From NCBI GenBank assembly GCA_965222315.1, contig OZ244951.1:4030001-4094000 (forward strand): a DNA stretch of 64,000 nt. The letters are read 5' to 3'. Shown here one piece after another: positions 8,981-17,153 of this stretch (its first letter is position 1; each line of letters begins with the position of its first letter). The position numbers were made by a program, and so were the translations under genes. Under the pieces are notes generated by a model that did not search any database, had not been told where the DNA came from, and saw only the letters and a list, made by a program, of their open reading frames with translations. This DNA is from JACKII01 sp965222315. GTDB lineage: Bacteria > Pseudomonadota > Alphaproteobacteria > Bin95.

Positions 8981-9546
8981 CTTGCAGCCTCGAATTTGAA
9001 GGGGGATTGAAAGTCCTTGAACCAGGGCGCATCCAGATCCTTCTGATGCACTTGGCACTGGTCTACCGAAACACCCCAGTCGATGCCGAGATCGGGATCG
9101 TCGAAGCGGCAGGCCATCTCCGTCTTCGGGTCATAATAGCCGTCTAGCTTGTAGAGAACCTGCGTATCGGGCTCCAGGGTCAGGTAGCCGTGGAGGAAGC
9201 CGCGCGGCACGAAGAACAGCGCACCGTCTTCCGGCGACAGCTCAACCAAGACGTGCTGACCGTAAGTCGCCGAACCGACGCGCGCATCGACCGCGACGTC
9301 CAAAATCCGGCCGGCCAGACAGGTCACCAGCTTGCCCTGGGGCGACGGCGGCGCCTGACAGTGCAGGCCGCGCATGGTGTAGCGCTGATAGCTCATCACA
9401 TGGTTTTCCTGTGCAAGCCCTTGCATTCCGGCGGCTTCCAGGAAACGAGTGGTGTGGAAGGTCTCGGACAGGTAGCCGCGGTCGTCTTTGTGACGCGCGG
9501 GGCGTAACAGGGTCGGTCCCGGAACGGCAAAGGTCTCAACTTGCAC
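8977..9546 (-). CDS. rfbC: dTDP-4-dehydrorhamnose 3,5-epimerase
   Basis: Cupin enzyme that epimerises dTDP-4-keto-6-deoxyglucose on the way to dTDP-L-rhamnose. The 189 residues include HKDDRGYLSETFH, the catalytic histidine in MRGLHCQ, the DVAVD strand, and PRGFLHGYLTL. No rfbA, B or D lies in the window, so rhamnose synthesis would need genes elsewhere. It overlaps the upstream membrane-protein gene by 11 bases and the downstream glycosyltransferase at its stop, placing it in the exopolysaccharide operon. Confidence 0.94.
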   Translation of the reverse strand: MQVETFAVPGPTLLRPARHKDDRGYLSETFHTTRFLEAAGMQGLAQENHVMSYQRYTMRGLHCQAPPSPQGKLVTCLAGRILDVAVDARVGSATYGQHVLVELSPEDGALFFVPRGFLHGYLTLEPDTQVLYKLDGYYDPKTEMACRFDDPDLGIDWGVSVDQCQVHQKDLDAPWFKDFQSPFKFEAAS

Positions 9547-10243
9547 CAGCAGCCTCCATCAGCACGGACTGAATGCGCTCCGCCAGAAGCGCATGTTCTC
9601 GTATCGGTAGAGCTTCCCGTACCGCATCCAGCCGCCCGATGCCATGCGCAAAGCGTACCAGGGCCTGCCGCGGATAGGGCAGCGCAGCGGTAGCTTTCTG
9701 GTCCCACAGGCGCGCCAGATCGCTTCCGACATACCCTTTCGCCTGCGCCGGCAGTCGGTCCCAAAGGAAGAGCCCCAACCGGCCCCGCAGCCAGGCGAGG
9801 TTGCCGATGACCGGACCGGTTCGCCAGGACTGCATCAGGGCTGCCACGGCAGCCTGCCGCCCGCCGCGGTTCAACTCCAGTACAGCCAGCCGGGCCCAGG
9901 CGGACGATTGCGCAGGCCCCAGCGCCAACGCGTGTTTGACGGCGACTATTGCCTCTTCCGCAAGCGCCGCGGCAGCACCCCGGCCATTGGCAGCCTCCAG
10001 CAAAACTTGGCTATAGGCAGCCCAATACCGCCCATCACTGCTTTCAGGCCGCCAGACCGCGGGGTCGGACGGGGCGCCGCTATCCGGCACACCCCACCAC
10101 TTCGCATGGCTATAAGCCGCCAGGGGCTCCAGCCGCCACCCTTCGGCCAGTTGCTGTATTCCTGCTACGAAAAGGGCACTGCCGAGCAATACGGCGGGCA
10201 AGCGGGTCAGCACCGGACGGAGTGCGAGAAGCCGGAAACCCAT
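9536..10243 (-). CDS. Membrane-anchored protein of the exopolysaccharide operon, unknown function
   Basis: A 235-residue protein with an N-terminal signal anchor (about residues 13-32, LPAVLLGSALFVAGIQQLAE) and a helical, alanine-rich body that resembles TPR-type repeats (VKHALALGPAQSSAWARLAVLELNR). The ATG at 10243 lies 5 bases after the stop of the chain-length gene; the longer frame reading into that gene is a shadow. Position between the chain-length protein and rfbC suggests a role in polysaccharide assembly or export, but no specific activity can be assigned. Confidence 0.65.
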   Translation of the reverse strand: MGFRLLALRPVLTRLPAVLLGSALFVAGIQQLAEGWRLEPLAAYSHAKWWGVPDSGAPSDPAVWRPESSDGRYWAAYSQVLLEAANGRGAAAALAEEAIVAVKHALALGPAQSSAWARLAVLELNRGGRQAAVAALMQSWRTGPVIGNLAWLRGRLGLFLWDRLPAQAKGYVGSDLARLWDQKATAALPYPRQALVRFAHGIGRLDAVREALPIREHALLAERIQSVLMEAAGAS

Positions 10244-10248
10244 CACAT

Positions 10249-12504
10249 TCAGCCAAACATGGCGGCGCGCGAAGCTGCCGCCCGGTGGGTGCGGGTATTT
10301 TGCACAGCGATTTCCGTTGCCGGATCCCGGTTTGTATCGACCAGAACGACGCCCGCAAGCGTACCGCCGGCATCCTGCACAACAGCAACGGCTTCGGCGA
10401 CGGCCGTCATCGGTGTCTCTCCCCACGGCAAGACCAAAATGACGGCATCGCATTGCGCGGCAAACATCCGCGCCTCTACCGAGCCCAGCAGCGGACCGCC
10501 ATGGATCAGCAATCGCGGGCAAATCGACTGAAGCGAACGCCAAACACCATCAAAGGCCGCCGGCGCCAAGGGACGTGCAAAGTCGGCGGTCTCCCGCCCC
10601 GCGCTCATGAAGCGTAAACCGTCGACGCCACTGGGTGCCGTGGATACCGACCGCGCATCATCGCCAGCAAGCAGGTCTGCCAATCCCGGCGCATCGCGCA
10701 GTCGCAATTGCCTGGAGAGCACGGCTCCCTCCACCTGGCCATCGACCAGAAGAACCTCTTCCCGCTGCCGTGCCAAAATTTTCGCGAGCGCAACCGCGAC
10801 AGGCCCCGAACCGGGATAGCGCAATGGGGAAGCAACCAAAATCGTTTTGGCATCGCTAAGACCGACGGCTGCCTGCATGGCGGCATTCTCCAGATGCAAT
10901 GCCCGCTCCGCCGCTGCTCTTGCGCCGCGCAACCACGGTCGCGCCTTCGGCAGACAGGCCAGCACCCGCACGCCTGTCTGCTCGCGAAAAGCCGCAGGGG
11001 TTCCAGCCGAATGACGCTGCGCCGCAGATACCAGCACGAACGCAGCCGCGCTAAAGAATGCCAGGAACGCCGCAGCCGCTATCACCAACAGCACCCGCGG
11101 CGCACTGGGCTTCGCTGGCGGCAATGCATGGCTCAGGATTCTTGCGTCAGAGCGCTGGATCGCTTCCTGATTACTGCTCTCCTTGATGCGAGCCAGAAAG
11201 GTTTCGAGCAGGTTTCGCGATGCTTCGGCCTCCCGTTCCAACGCCCGAAGCCTGACTTCCGCCTGGTTCTGTTCGGCTGTTTTCCCCTCGACGCGCTCCA
11301 GGGCGGCGGCCAACGCGTTTTCCTGGGCAACCGCGACCGCAACCTCGTTTTTCAGGCCGGACACAATCTGACGGACTTCGGCCATGATGCGGTCGCGGAT
11401 ATCGGCCAGTTCGGCCTCCACGCTGAGCATGCGCGGATGGCGGCTGCCATATTCCTGTGCGAGGTCAGCGCGCTGCCGCAGAACCTCAACCTCCTGCTCC
11501 TTCAACCGATGAATGAGCGGGGAAGACAGGACCTCTGCCGCCGAAAGCGCGTCTCCATTGCGGCCGATCACATTGTTAACCTGCGCCAAACGCGCGCGAG
11601 TTGCGGCCGTTTCAGCGCGGGCGGCGATCAGCCGGCTGTTGATTTCACCCATTTGCTGGGTATTCACGGTCATGCCATTACTGTCGATCAGGCCCGAGCG
11701 GGTCCGGTATTCTTCGACCGCCCTTTCCGCCGTCTCGACATTCTCCTGCAACTCCCCGACACGCTGGCTCAGCCAGTCCTGCGCCTCTCCATGCACCTCG
11801 TATTTGGTGGAGAGCTGGCTCTCCAGGTAGCGCTCCGCGAGCCGGTTTGCGACGTCTGCCGCCCGCTCCGGCCTGCTGGATGTGAACGCGATGCTGATCG
11901 CATGACTGCGGCCTGCCCGTTCCACCTCCAGCCGGTCGGCAAAGGCCTGCAACACCTGCACCTCCACCGACTCCAGCGCCGCTTCCGGCGTTTGGTTGAC
12001 CGCCAGACCGGCAGACCGGAATAGACGTTGATATACACCCTCCGGCAACAGGAGCGCCCAAAACCCCTGGCCGGCGCTTGCGGCGGGATTGAGGTCCGGG
12101 TCCTCGGCCAGCGCCAAGTCACCGATAACGCCAGCCGCAAGTCCGGGGGATTGCAGAATGAGAACCTCACTGCTGAGCGTCTGATCGTCCGGGGCAAAAC
12201 CGGCCAGCACTTCATCCAGATGCAGGTTTGGCTGGTTGCGGGGATCGAGCAGGACCAGCGTTTCAGCGGTGTAGGATCGGGGCCACACAGACAGCACGGC
12301 CCAGGTAACCGCAAGCACCAGCACCAGCGAGCCGGCGATGAGCCGCCAGGAATGCAACATACTGCGAATCGCCTCCGCCGGGTTCCACTCTTGCTGCGCC
12401 CAAGCCGCAGGCGATGGACCCGCAGCCGATCTGCGCCGATAGACCGATGCGGCGGCACCATCTTGATACGCGTAACTTGGCAGGGATGATGGACTGTAAT
12501 TCAT
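10249..12504 (-). CDS. Wzc-like polysaccharide chain-length / copolymerase protein with a degenerate kinase domain
   Basis: Inner-membrane polysaccharide copolymerase that would bridge synthesis to the Wza-like exporter. 751 residues: a cytoplasmic N-terminus, a first membrane helix (about residues 52-72), the Wzz domain, long periplasmic coiled coils (about 240-420), a GNVR-like segment and proline-rich second helix (ILSHALPPAKPSAPRVLLVIAAA region), then a C-terminal ATPase-like domain from residue 555. That domain has lost the BY-kinase essentials: Walker A is YPGSGPVAVA with no GK[ST], the Walker B position reads RLLIHGGPLL without aspartate, and there is no C-terminal tyrosine cluster. 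Only the A' aspartate (LLVDGQ) remains. It probably regulates chain length without autophosphorylation. Confidence 0.88.
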   Translation of the reverse strand: MNYSPSSLPSYAYQDGAAASVYRRRSAAGPSPAAWAQQEWNPAEAIRSMLHSWRLIAGSLVLVLAVTWAVLSVWPRSYTAETLVLLDPRNQPNLHLDEVLAGFAPDDQTLSSEVLILQSPGLAAGVIGDLALAEDPDLNPAASAGQGFWALLLPEGVYQRLFRSAGLAVNQTPEAALESVEVQVLQAFADRLEVERAGRSHAISIAFTSSRPERAADVANRLAERYLESQLSTKYEVHGEAQDWLSQRVGELQENVETAERAVEEYRTRSGLIDSNGMTVNTQQMGEINSRLIAARAETAATRARLAQVNNVIGRNGDALSAAEVLSSPLIHRLKEQEVEVLRQRADLAQEYGSRHPRMLSVEAELADIRDRIMAEVRQIVSGLKNEVAVAVAQENALAAALERVEGKTAEQNQAEVRLRALEREAEASRNLLETFLARIKESSNQEAIQRSDARILSHALPPAKPSAPRVLLVIAAAAFLAFFSAAAFVLVSAAQRHSAGTPAAFREQTGVRVLACLPKARPWLRGARAAAERALHLENAAMQAAVGLSDAKTILVASPLRYPGSGPVAVALAKILARQREEVLLVDGQVEGAVLSRQLRLRDAPGLADLLAGDDARSVSTAPSGVDGLRFMSAGRETADFARPLAPAAFDGVWRSLQSICPRLLIHGGPLLGSVEARMFAAQCDAVILVLPWGETPMTAVAEAVAVVQDAGGTLAGVVLVDTNRDPATEIAVQNTRTHRAAASRAAMFG

Positions 12505-12515
12505 GCGCCCTCCCC

Positions 12516-13097
12516 TCAGAAATACCGCTGAGGCACGTTAATGACGTCGCCGGGCAGAATGACGGTTGCTGGTCCGGCCTGCTGGCCCTCCTTCGGATCG
12601 TCAGCCCGCTGCACGCTCACCCGGCTTTCCCGCGCCCGGTAGGTGTATCCGCCGGCAATCGCGACCGCCTGCACCACCGTCAGCCCATTCACGTAGGGGT
12701 AGCTGCCGGGGCGGTTCACCTCTCCCAGGATGTAGAACGGGCGGTAGTTGGTCACCTGGATGGAGACCCTGGGGTTGACCAGGTAGTCCGGCTTCAGCAG
12801 GTCAACGATGCGGCGCTCCGCCTGGCGGAGCGTTTGGCGGGACAGGGCCACCTCGCCAATCAGCGGCAAGGCTATGCGGCCTTGGCCATCCAGCTCGAAC
12901 TCCCCCGACAGGTCTTCATGACCGAATACCGTAACGACGATCCGGTCGCCGGCACCCAACAGGTAATTTGGCACGCCGCCAGCCTGGCTGGCCGTGGCAG
13001 CAACAAGGATACTAAAAATGGCGGCCATCAAAACGCCACAAACGGCAGTTCGAAGGTCCCGGAGGGTATGGCGGGCTGTTCGCATTGATTCCCTCAT
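12516..13097 (-). CDS. Wza-like polysaccharide export protein (SLBB / polysaccharide export domain)
   Basis: Periplasmic or outer-membrane export protein forming the channel side of a Wza-type secretion system. 193 residues: a signal sequence (about residues 16-40, cleavage near SQA), the polysaccharide-export domain (YLLGAGDRIVVTVFGHEDLSG, GRIALPLIGEV) and an SLBB domain (YILGEVNRPGSYPY, GLTVVQAVAIAGGYT). It is shorter than E. coli Wza and lacks the C-terminal amphipathic helix and a lipobox cysteine, so the adjacent beta-barrel protein may supply the outer-membrane pore. Its start overlaps that gene as ATGA. Confidence 0.88.
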   Translation of the reverse strand: MRESMRTARHTLRDLRTAVCGVLMAAIFSILVAATASQAGGVPNYLLGAGDRIVVTVFGHEDLSGEFELDGQGRIALPLIGEVALSRQTLRQAERRIVDLLKPDYLVNPRVSIQVTNYRPFYILGEVNRPGSYPYVNGLTVVQAVAIAGGYTYRARESRVSVQRADDPKEGQQAGPATVILPGDVINVPQRYF

Positions 13098-14419
13098 GGC
13101 TGCAAGACGAGACGGAGGAAGATGCGGCTTTCGGTGAAGTCCTGAGTGCGCGCGGCGCCAGAGGACGTTCGTTGGTCAAGATCAGCGTCGAGGGTGAGCC
13201 ACAGCGAGCGATTGAGCAGCCATCGCAATCCCAATCCGCCGCCGGAAAGCCAGTCGATCCGGTCGATCCCGCGAAAATCGTTCTGCCGCGCCCGAATGTC
13301 CCCGGACAGGATCAGGTTGCGGAGCAGTTCATGGTCCGCGCGAAGCCGGAAAGACGTATCCCAATACGAAGATGCGCCGGTGACCGACGTATCGACAATG
13401 TCCCGGTCGAAGTTGCCGGTGACCGTAGTCAAGGGGGTGATGTTGCCGGTGACCTGTCCACCGAAGATCGGACCCGAAACATCCGTCAACGTTGCATCGC
13501 TATAGACCTGCTGCCGGAACCCGGCATAGCCACGGGCAAACCACAGGCCGCCGCCGTCATATTCCAGGCCGGCGACTGTCGATAGGCCGGAGGAGTCGCG
13601 ATTGACGCCGCTATCGTCGACGGCTTCCTTGAAATTCCGTCCAATCACCGCTGCTGAGGTGAAGACGCGGAAGTCGGAGCCAATTCCCATGCTGACGCGG
13701 CCGAAGATATCCGTTTGCAGATGGTCGCGGTCGTCATTGTTGATCGTGCCGCCGCCGACCGCCGGAACGTTCTGATAATCAAGGGAGGCGGCACTGATGC
13801 CGGCACGGTATTGGAACCTGCCGGATTGCGCGGCGAGAACTGCAAGGGCGGCCATACGGTCGAACTCCGTCGGTTCGGTTCCCGCACTCGCATCCACTGA
13901 GCCCCGGTCTTCATGGCCGTGTTCGAAGGTAAGCGCGCTTTCCAACCGAAGCCCGCGTAGGATATCGATATGTCCCCGCGCGTCGGCCCGGTAATCGAAG
14001 AAATTCTCGCTGCTATGGTCCGCATAGACACCAACCGCCGCCTCCGCGGTCAGATCAAGTCGATGCTGGTTGAAGTCGGACCGCATTTGGACCCGCGGCC
14101 TGACAACGGAGATCAGGTCTCCCTCGACCTGCTGGTCGGTCCGGAAGATGTTGTCGTCGTATCCGGTGCTCATAATGACTTCCGGAAAGATCCGGAAGCC
14201 GCCCATGTCGTAGCCGATGGGGTCATAGTCGGGCCGCGGCCGCGCCATCACGGTTTCAGCAGGACCGCGCCCCGGCGGCGCGATCTCCGGCGCGGGTGCT
14301 GGCGGCTCATTATATTTGGGCGGGTCCGCGGCCATAGCGATATCAACCGCGCAAAGGGTCAGCGCGAGGACAACAGCGCTGCAACAACAGCACGTTCGTG
14401 CCGGGAACCGCATGGTCAA
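13094..14419 (-). CDS. Outer-membrane beta-barrel protein of the exopolysaccharide locus (BBP2-like)
   Basis: A 441-residue predicted outer-membrane barrel: signal peptide (to about residue 30, AMA), a proline-rich linker (NEPPAPAPEIAPPGRG), then alternating amphipathic strands with a terminal strand ending in an aromatic-rich LRLVLQP. The layout matches beta-barrel proteins that pair with short Wza-like exporters in polysaccharide loci. It is translationally coupled to the exporter downstream (ATGA) and to the 226-residue protein upstream (4-base overlap). Confidence 0.75.
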   Translation of the reverse strand: MTMRFPARTCCCCSAVVLALTLCAVDIAMAADPPKYNEPPAPAPEIAPPGRGPAETVMARPRPDYDPIGYDMGGFRIFPEVIMSTGYDDNIFRTDQQVEGDLISVVRPRVQMRSDFNQHRLDLTAEAAVGVYADHSSENFFDYRADARGHIDILRGLRLESALTFEHGHEDRGSVDASAGTEPTEFDRMAALAVLAAQSGRFQYRAGISAASLDYQNVPAVGGGTINNDDRDHLQTDIFGRVSMGIGSDFRVFTSAAVIGRNFKEAVDDSGVNRDSSGLSTVAGLEYDGGGLWFARGYAGFRQQVYSDATLTDVSGPIFGGQVTGNITPLTTVTGNFDRDIVDTSVTGASSYWDTSFRLRADHELLRNLILSGDIRARQNDFRGIDRIDWLSGGGLGLRWLLNRSLWLTLDADLDQRTSSGAARTQDFTESRIFLRLVLQP

Positions 14420-15096
14420 CTCGCCCCGCTATCGTCGCTTGGCTCGGCGCTGTTGACGTCCCCGTTTCCTCCGCCGATCCGGAGCGTCTCCGGCAGCAGG
14501 CTGCCGCCGAGCACCTCGCCTGCGCTCAGGGCGTTCGGGTTGAGTATGTTGGTTTCAGCGGCGACGTCGCTTTCCTGCACAGCCGGTTCGCTGCCAGCCG
14601 CCGGCGGGAGACCGGCGGAGGCATAGGCCGTCTCCGCTATGGAGTCTGACAAATCTGCCTGCTCCAGCGCTTCCGCCAGGGTCTCGGACAACATGGCGGG
14701 TTCCGCGGCAAGCGCCGTGAAGACCAGCCCGGTCCATGCGGAGTTCTGGTATTTTTCAGCCAGCCGGACAGCTGCTCGAGCGATCTCAGGCGTTCTGCCG
14801 GGCCGGTGCCGGACGGCATACACCAGCACGGCAGTCGCATCGGCAGACTGTCCCCGTTCGAGGTACCCCTCCGCCAGTGCCGTAAGGCCGCCATGGTCCA
14901 CCGCATTTTCCACCAACGCGGCATGCGGCCCCAAATTGATCGCGGTGCCGTCCGGCAAACGCACAATGCTGGACGTATCGAAAGCGCCTGCAGGGGCCCC
15001 AGGCCCGATCGCCCATACCAGCGACAGTAGAATACCAGCGAGAAGCCGGCTTAAGTGTTTTGCGAGATGCGCCGTACCCATGCGATCCACTGCCAA
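14416..15096 (-). CDS. Exported protein of unknown function, first gene of the exopolysaccharide operon
   Basis: 226 residues with a signal peptide (LLAGILLSLVWAIGPGAPAGA, cleavage about residue 38) and an alpha-helical, alanine-rich body that may hold two or three TPR-like helices (EGYLERGQSADATAVLVYAV). The C-terminus is acidic and probably disordered. An in-frame ATG at 15081 (MGTAHLAKHL) is an alternative start. Context, not sequence, links it to polysaccharide export. Upstream are a terminator-like hairpin (15118-15157) and a CtrA-type box (15177-15191). Confidence 0.6.
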   Translation of the reverse strand: MAVDRMGTAHLAKHLSRLLAGILLSLVWAIGPGAPAGAFDTSSIVRLPDGTAINLGPHAALVENAVDHGGLTALAEGYLERGQSADATAVLVYAVRHRPGRTPEIARAAVRLAEKYQNSAWTGLVFTALAAEPAMLSETLAEALEQADLSDSIAETAYASAGLPPAAGSEPAVQESDVAAETNILNPNALSAGEVLGGSLLPETLRIGGGNGDVNSAEPSDDSGAS

Positions 15097-15117
15097 TTCG
15101 ACATTGCCGGCGCCGCT

Positions 15118-15157
15118 AAAAAGCGAACCGGGCCCACAGCGATGCTGCAGGCCCGGT
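15118..15157 (-). terminator. Strong hairpin with T-tract between cysNC and the exopolysaccharide operon
   Basis: Read on the minus strand, ACCGGGCC (15157-15150) pairs with GGCCCGGT (15134-15127), extended inward by a further six pairs around an ATC loop, and is followed by a TTTTT run (15122-15118). It should end cysD-cysNC transcription. It lies only 22 bases before the next start codon, so it could also act as an attenuator for the exopolysaccharide genes. Confidence 0.8.
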
Positions 15158-15176
15158 CAGTGTTGCGCAAAAGAGG

Positions 15177-15191
15177 TTAACGGGCTGTTAA
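15177..15191. promoter_or_regulatory. CtrA-type box TTAA-N7-TTAA
   Basis: TTAA at 15177-15180 and TTAA at 15188-15191 are separated by exactly 7 bases (CGGGCTG), the alphaproteobacterial CtrA consensus. It lies between the cysNC stop (15202) and the exopolysaccharide operon start (15096). Whether it is bound is not known. Confidence 0.5.
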
Positions 15192-15201
15192 CTACGCCCG
15201 T

Positions 15202-17100
15202 TTACTTGGCATTATTTAGTCGGATTTGGCTTTCGACGTAACCCACAAGCTTGGCCACGGCCTCATCAACGGAGAGGTCGGTGGTGTTGATTTCCAACTC
15301 TGGATTTTCCGGGGCCTCGTAAGGAGCGGAGATGCCGGTGAAGTCCGGGATCTCGCCCGACCGGGCCTTTTTGTAGAGGCCTTTCGGGTCACGCTCTTCG
15401 CAGGTTTCCAGATCAGCGCGCACCCACACCTCGTGATAGACGTCACCCGCCGCCTTGCGCGCGCGCTCCCGGTCGGAGGAATAGGGCGAGATGAAGGATG
15501 CCAGACAGATGATGCCGGCATCGGCGAACAATGCGGCAACCTCCCCCACCCGGCGGATATTCTCGGCCCGGTCTTCCGGGGAAAAGCCCAGGTTGGCGTT
15601 CAGGCCGCCACGGACATTGTCACCGTCCAACACATAGACGTTGTAGCCCTTCAGGAAGAGCAGTTTCTCCGCCTCACGCGCCACGGTGGACTTGCCGGCG
15701 CCGGAGAGACCCGTCATCCAGAGCACCGCACCCTTGTGACCGTTCCTTGCCCAGCGGGCGTTCTGATCCACCTGGGTTTCGGTCGCCGTCAGGTTGGTGC
15801 CACGGACCGTTACCAGGTCGCGCTGGTCGGGATACCCCTCCATCGAGATGATGCCGCCGCCGACAATCCGGAAATTATTGACCAACACAAAACGGCCGGT
15901 CAGCGGCGAATTGACGGCTTCGTCCAGCGCAATCATTCCGCGTGTCCGCAGAGTAACCTTTGCAACTTCGCTGCGCTGCACTTCGTTCCGGCCGGTTCCA
16001 CCAAGGTCTTCCGTATCAATTACCTCGTCGACCGACTGCACGGTGACCATATGCTCAGCAGTCGCCAGCTTCATCTTCATCGTGTCGCCAACACGCAACG
16101 GCCTGTCGTTGAACCAGAAGATATTGCCGCGGAACACATTAGTCAGGATCGGCGCATCCTGTTCGTGGCTGGCAATGTCGCCGCGTTCCACGAAGATCTG
16201 CTGGTCTAGCGTCAGGCCAACAGCCTGCCCCGCGGAGGCTTCGTCCGGATTCTGAACCTTGCCCCAACCTTCGATCGACTTGACCTTGGCAGTTTTGCCG
16301 CCAGGCGAGAAGATCAGCGTATCGCCAACGCGGACGCGTCCAGCCTCGACCTGGCCGGCAATGATACGGCGTTCATCGAAACGGTAAACATCCTGGATCG
16401 GCAGGCGGAGCGGCAGGTTCTCGTTTTCGGGCCGCGGTTCCAGCTGATCGAGCAGCTCCACCACGGTCGGACCCGTGTACCAGAGCATTTGGGGCGAGCG
16501 GCGTAAGATATTCGCCGCGTCTTCGCCCTGCGCAGCAATCGGCACGACCGCCCGCGGGGTAAAGCCGAGCTCTTTCAGATAGGCGCGCATGTCACGCTCG
16601 ATCTGGTCGAACTTCTGCTGATCGAAGTTGATCAGGTCCATTTTGGTGACCAGCACCGACACCTGATGCGTACCCATCAGCGACAGCAGGTAGGCGTGAC
16701 GGCGGGATTGCTCCTGAAGGCCTTCCTTAGCGTCGATCATCAGGAACGCGCCTTCGGCATCGGCGGCGCCGGTGACCATGTTCTTCAGAAACTCTTTATG
16801 ACCCGGCGCGTCGATAATCATGTATTGGCGCTTGTCGGTCTTAAAGAAAATCCGGCTGACATCGATGGTGATGCCCTGGTCGCGCTCGGCCTGAAAGGCA
16901 TCGAGCAGAAAAGCCCACTCCATGCGCTGGCCGCGGCGTTCCGAAACCTCGCGGATTTGCTGGACCTTGCTTTCTGGCAAGGCGCCGGTCTCAAAGAGCA
17001 GGCGGCCGACAAAAGTGGATTTGCCATGATCGACATGGCCGACAATGACGAGTTTGAAAGGATTTTGACCCGAAAGGGAGATGTGGGTGGCGGCAGACAT
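15202..17100 (-). CDS. cysNC: Bifunctional sulfate adenylyltransferase large subunit / adenylylsulfate kinase (CysN-CysC)
   Basis: GTP-driven ATP sulfurylase subunit fused to APS kinase, making PAPS from sulfate with CysD. 632 residues. The EF-Tu-like GTPase has GHVDHGKST, the G3 motif DAPGHKEF and TKMD; two beta-barrel domains follow. The APS kinase domain (about residues 435-632) has the P-loop GLSGAGKST and the FISPYSSDRERAR substrate loop. It lies 53 bases after cysD in the same direction. Immediately downstream is the exopolysaccharide block, suggesting PAPS may serve polysaccharide sulfation as well as cysteine synthesis. A sulfate-reduction gene set is not present in the window. Confidence 0.96.
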   Translation of the reverse strand: MSAATHISLSGQNPFKLVIVGHVDHGKSTFVGRLLFETGALPESKVQQIREVSERRGQRMEWAFLLDAFQAERDQGITIDVSRIFFKTDKRQYMIIDAPGHKEFLKNMVTGAADAEGAFLMIDAKEGLQEQSRRHAYLLSLMGTHQVSVLVTKMDLINFDQQKFDQIERDMRAYLKELGFTPRAVVPIAAQGEDAANILRRSPQMLWYTGPTVVELLDQLEPRPENENLPLRLPIQDVYRFDERRIIAGQVEAGRVRVGDTLIFSPGGKTAKVKSIEGWGKVQNPDEASAGQAVGLTLDQQIFVERGDIASHEQDAPILTNVFRGNIFWFNDRPLRVGDTMKMKLATAEHMVTVQSVDEVIDTEDLGGTGRNEVQRSEVAKVTLRTRGMIALDEAVNSPLTGRFVLVNNFRIVGGGIISMEGYPDQRDLVTVRGTNLTATETQVDQNARWARNGHKGAVLWMTGLSGAGKSTVAREAEKLLFLKGYNVYVLDGDNVRGGLNANLGFSPEDRAENIRRVGEVAALFADAGIICLASFISPYSSDRERARKAAGDVYHEVWVRADLETCEERDPKGLYKKARSGEIPDFTGISAPYEAPENPELEINTTDLSVDEAVAKLVGYVESQIRLNNAK

Positions 17101-17153
17101 GGCTTCGATCTCGCTTGAGCGGATGGTGTGTTGGGACGAACGGTTCGGACGGC

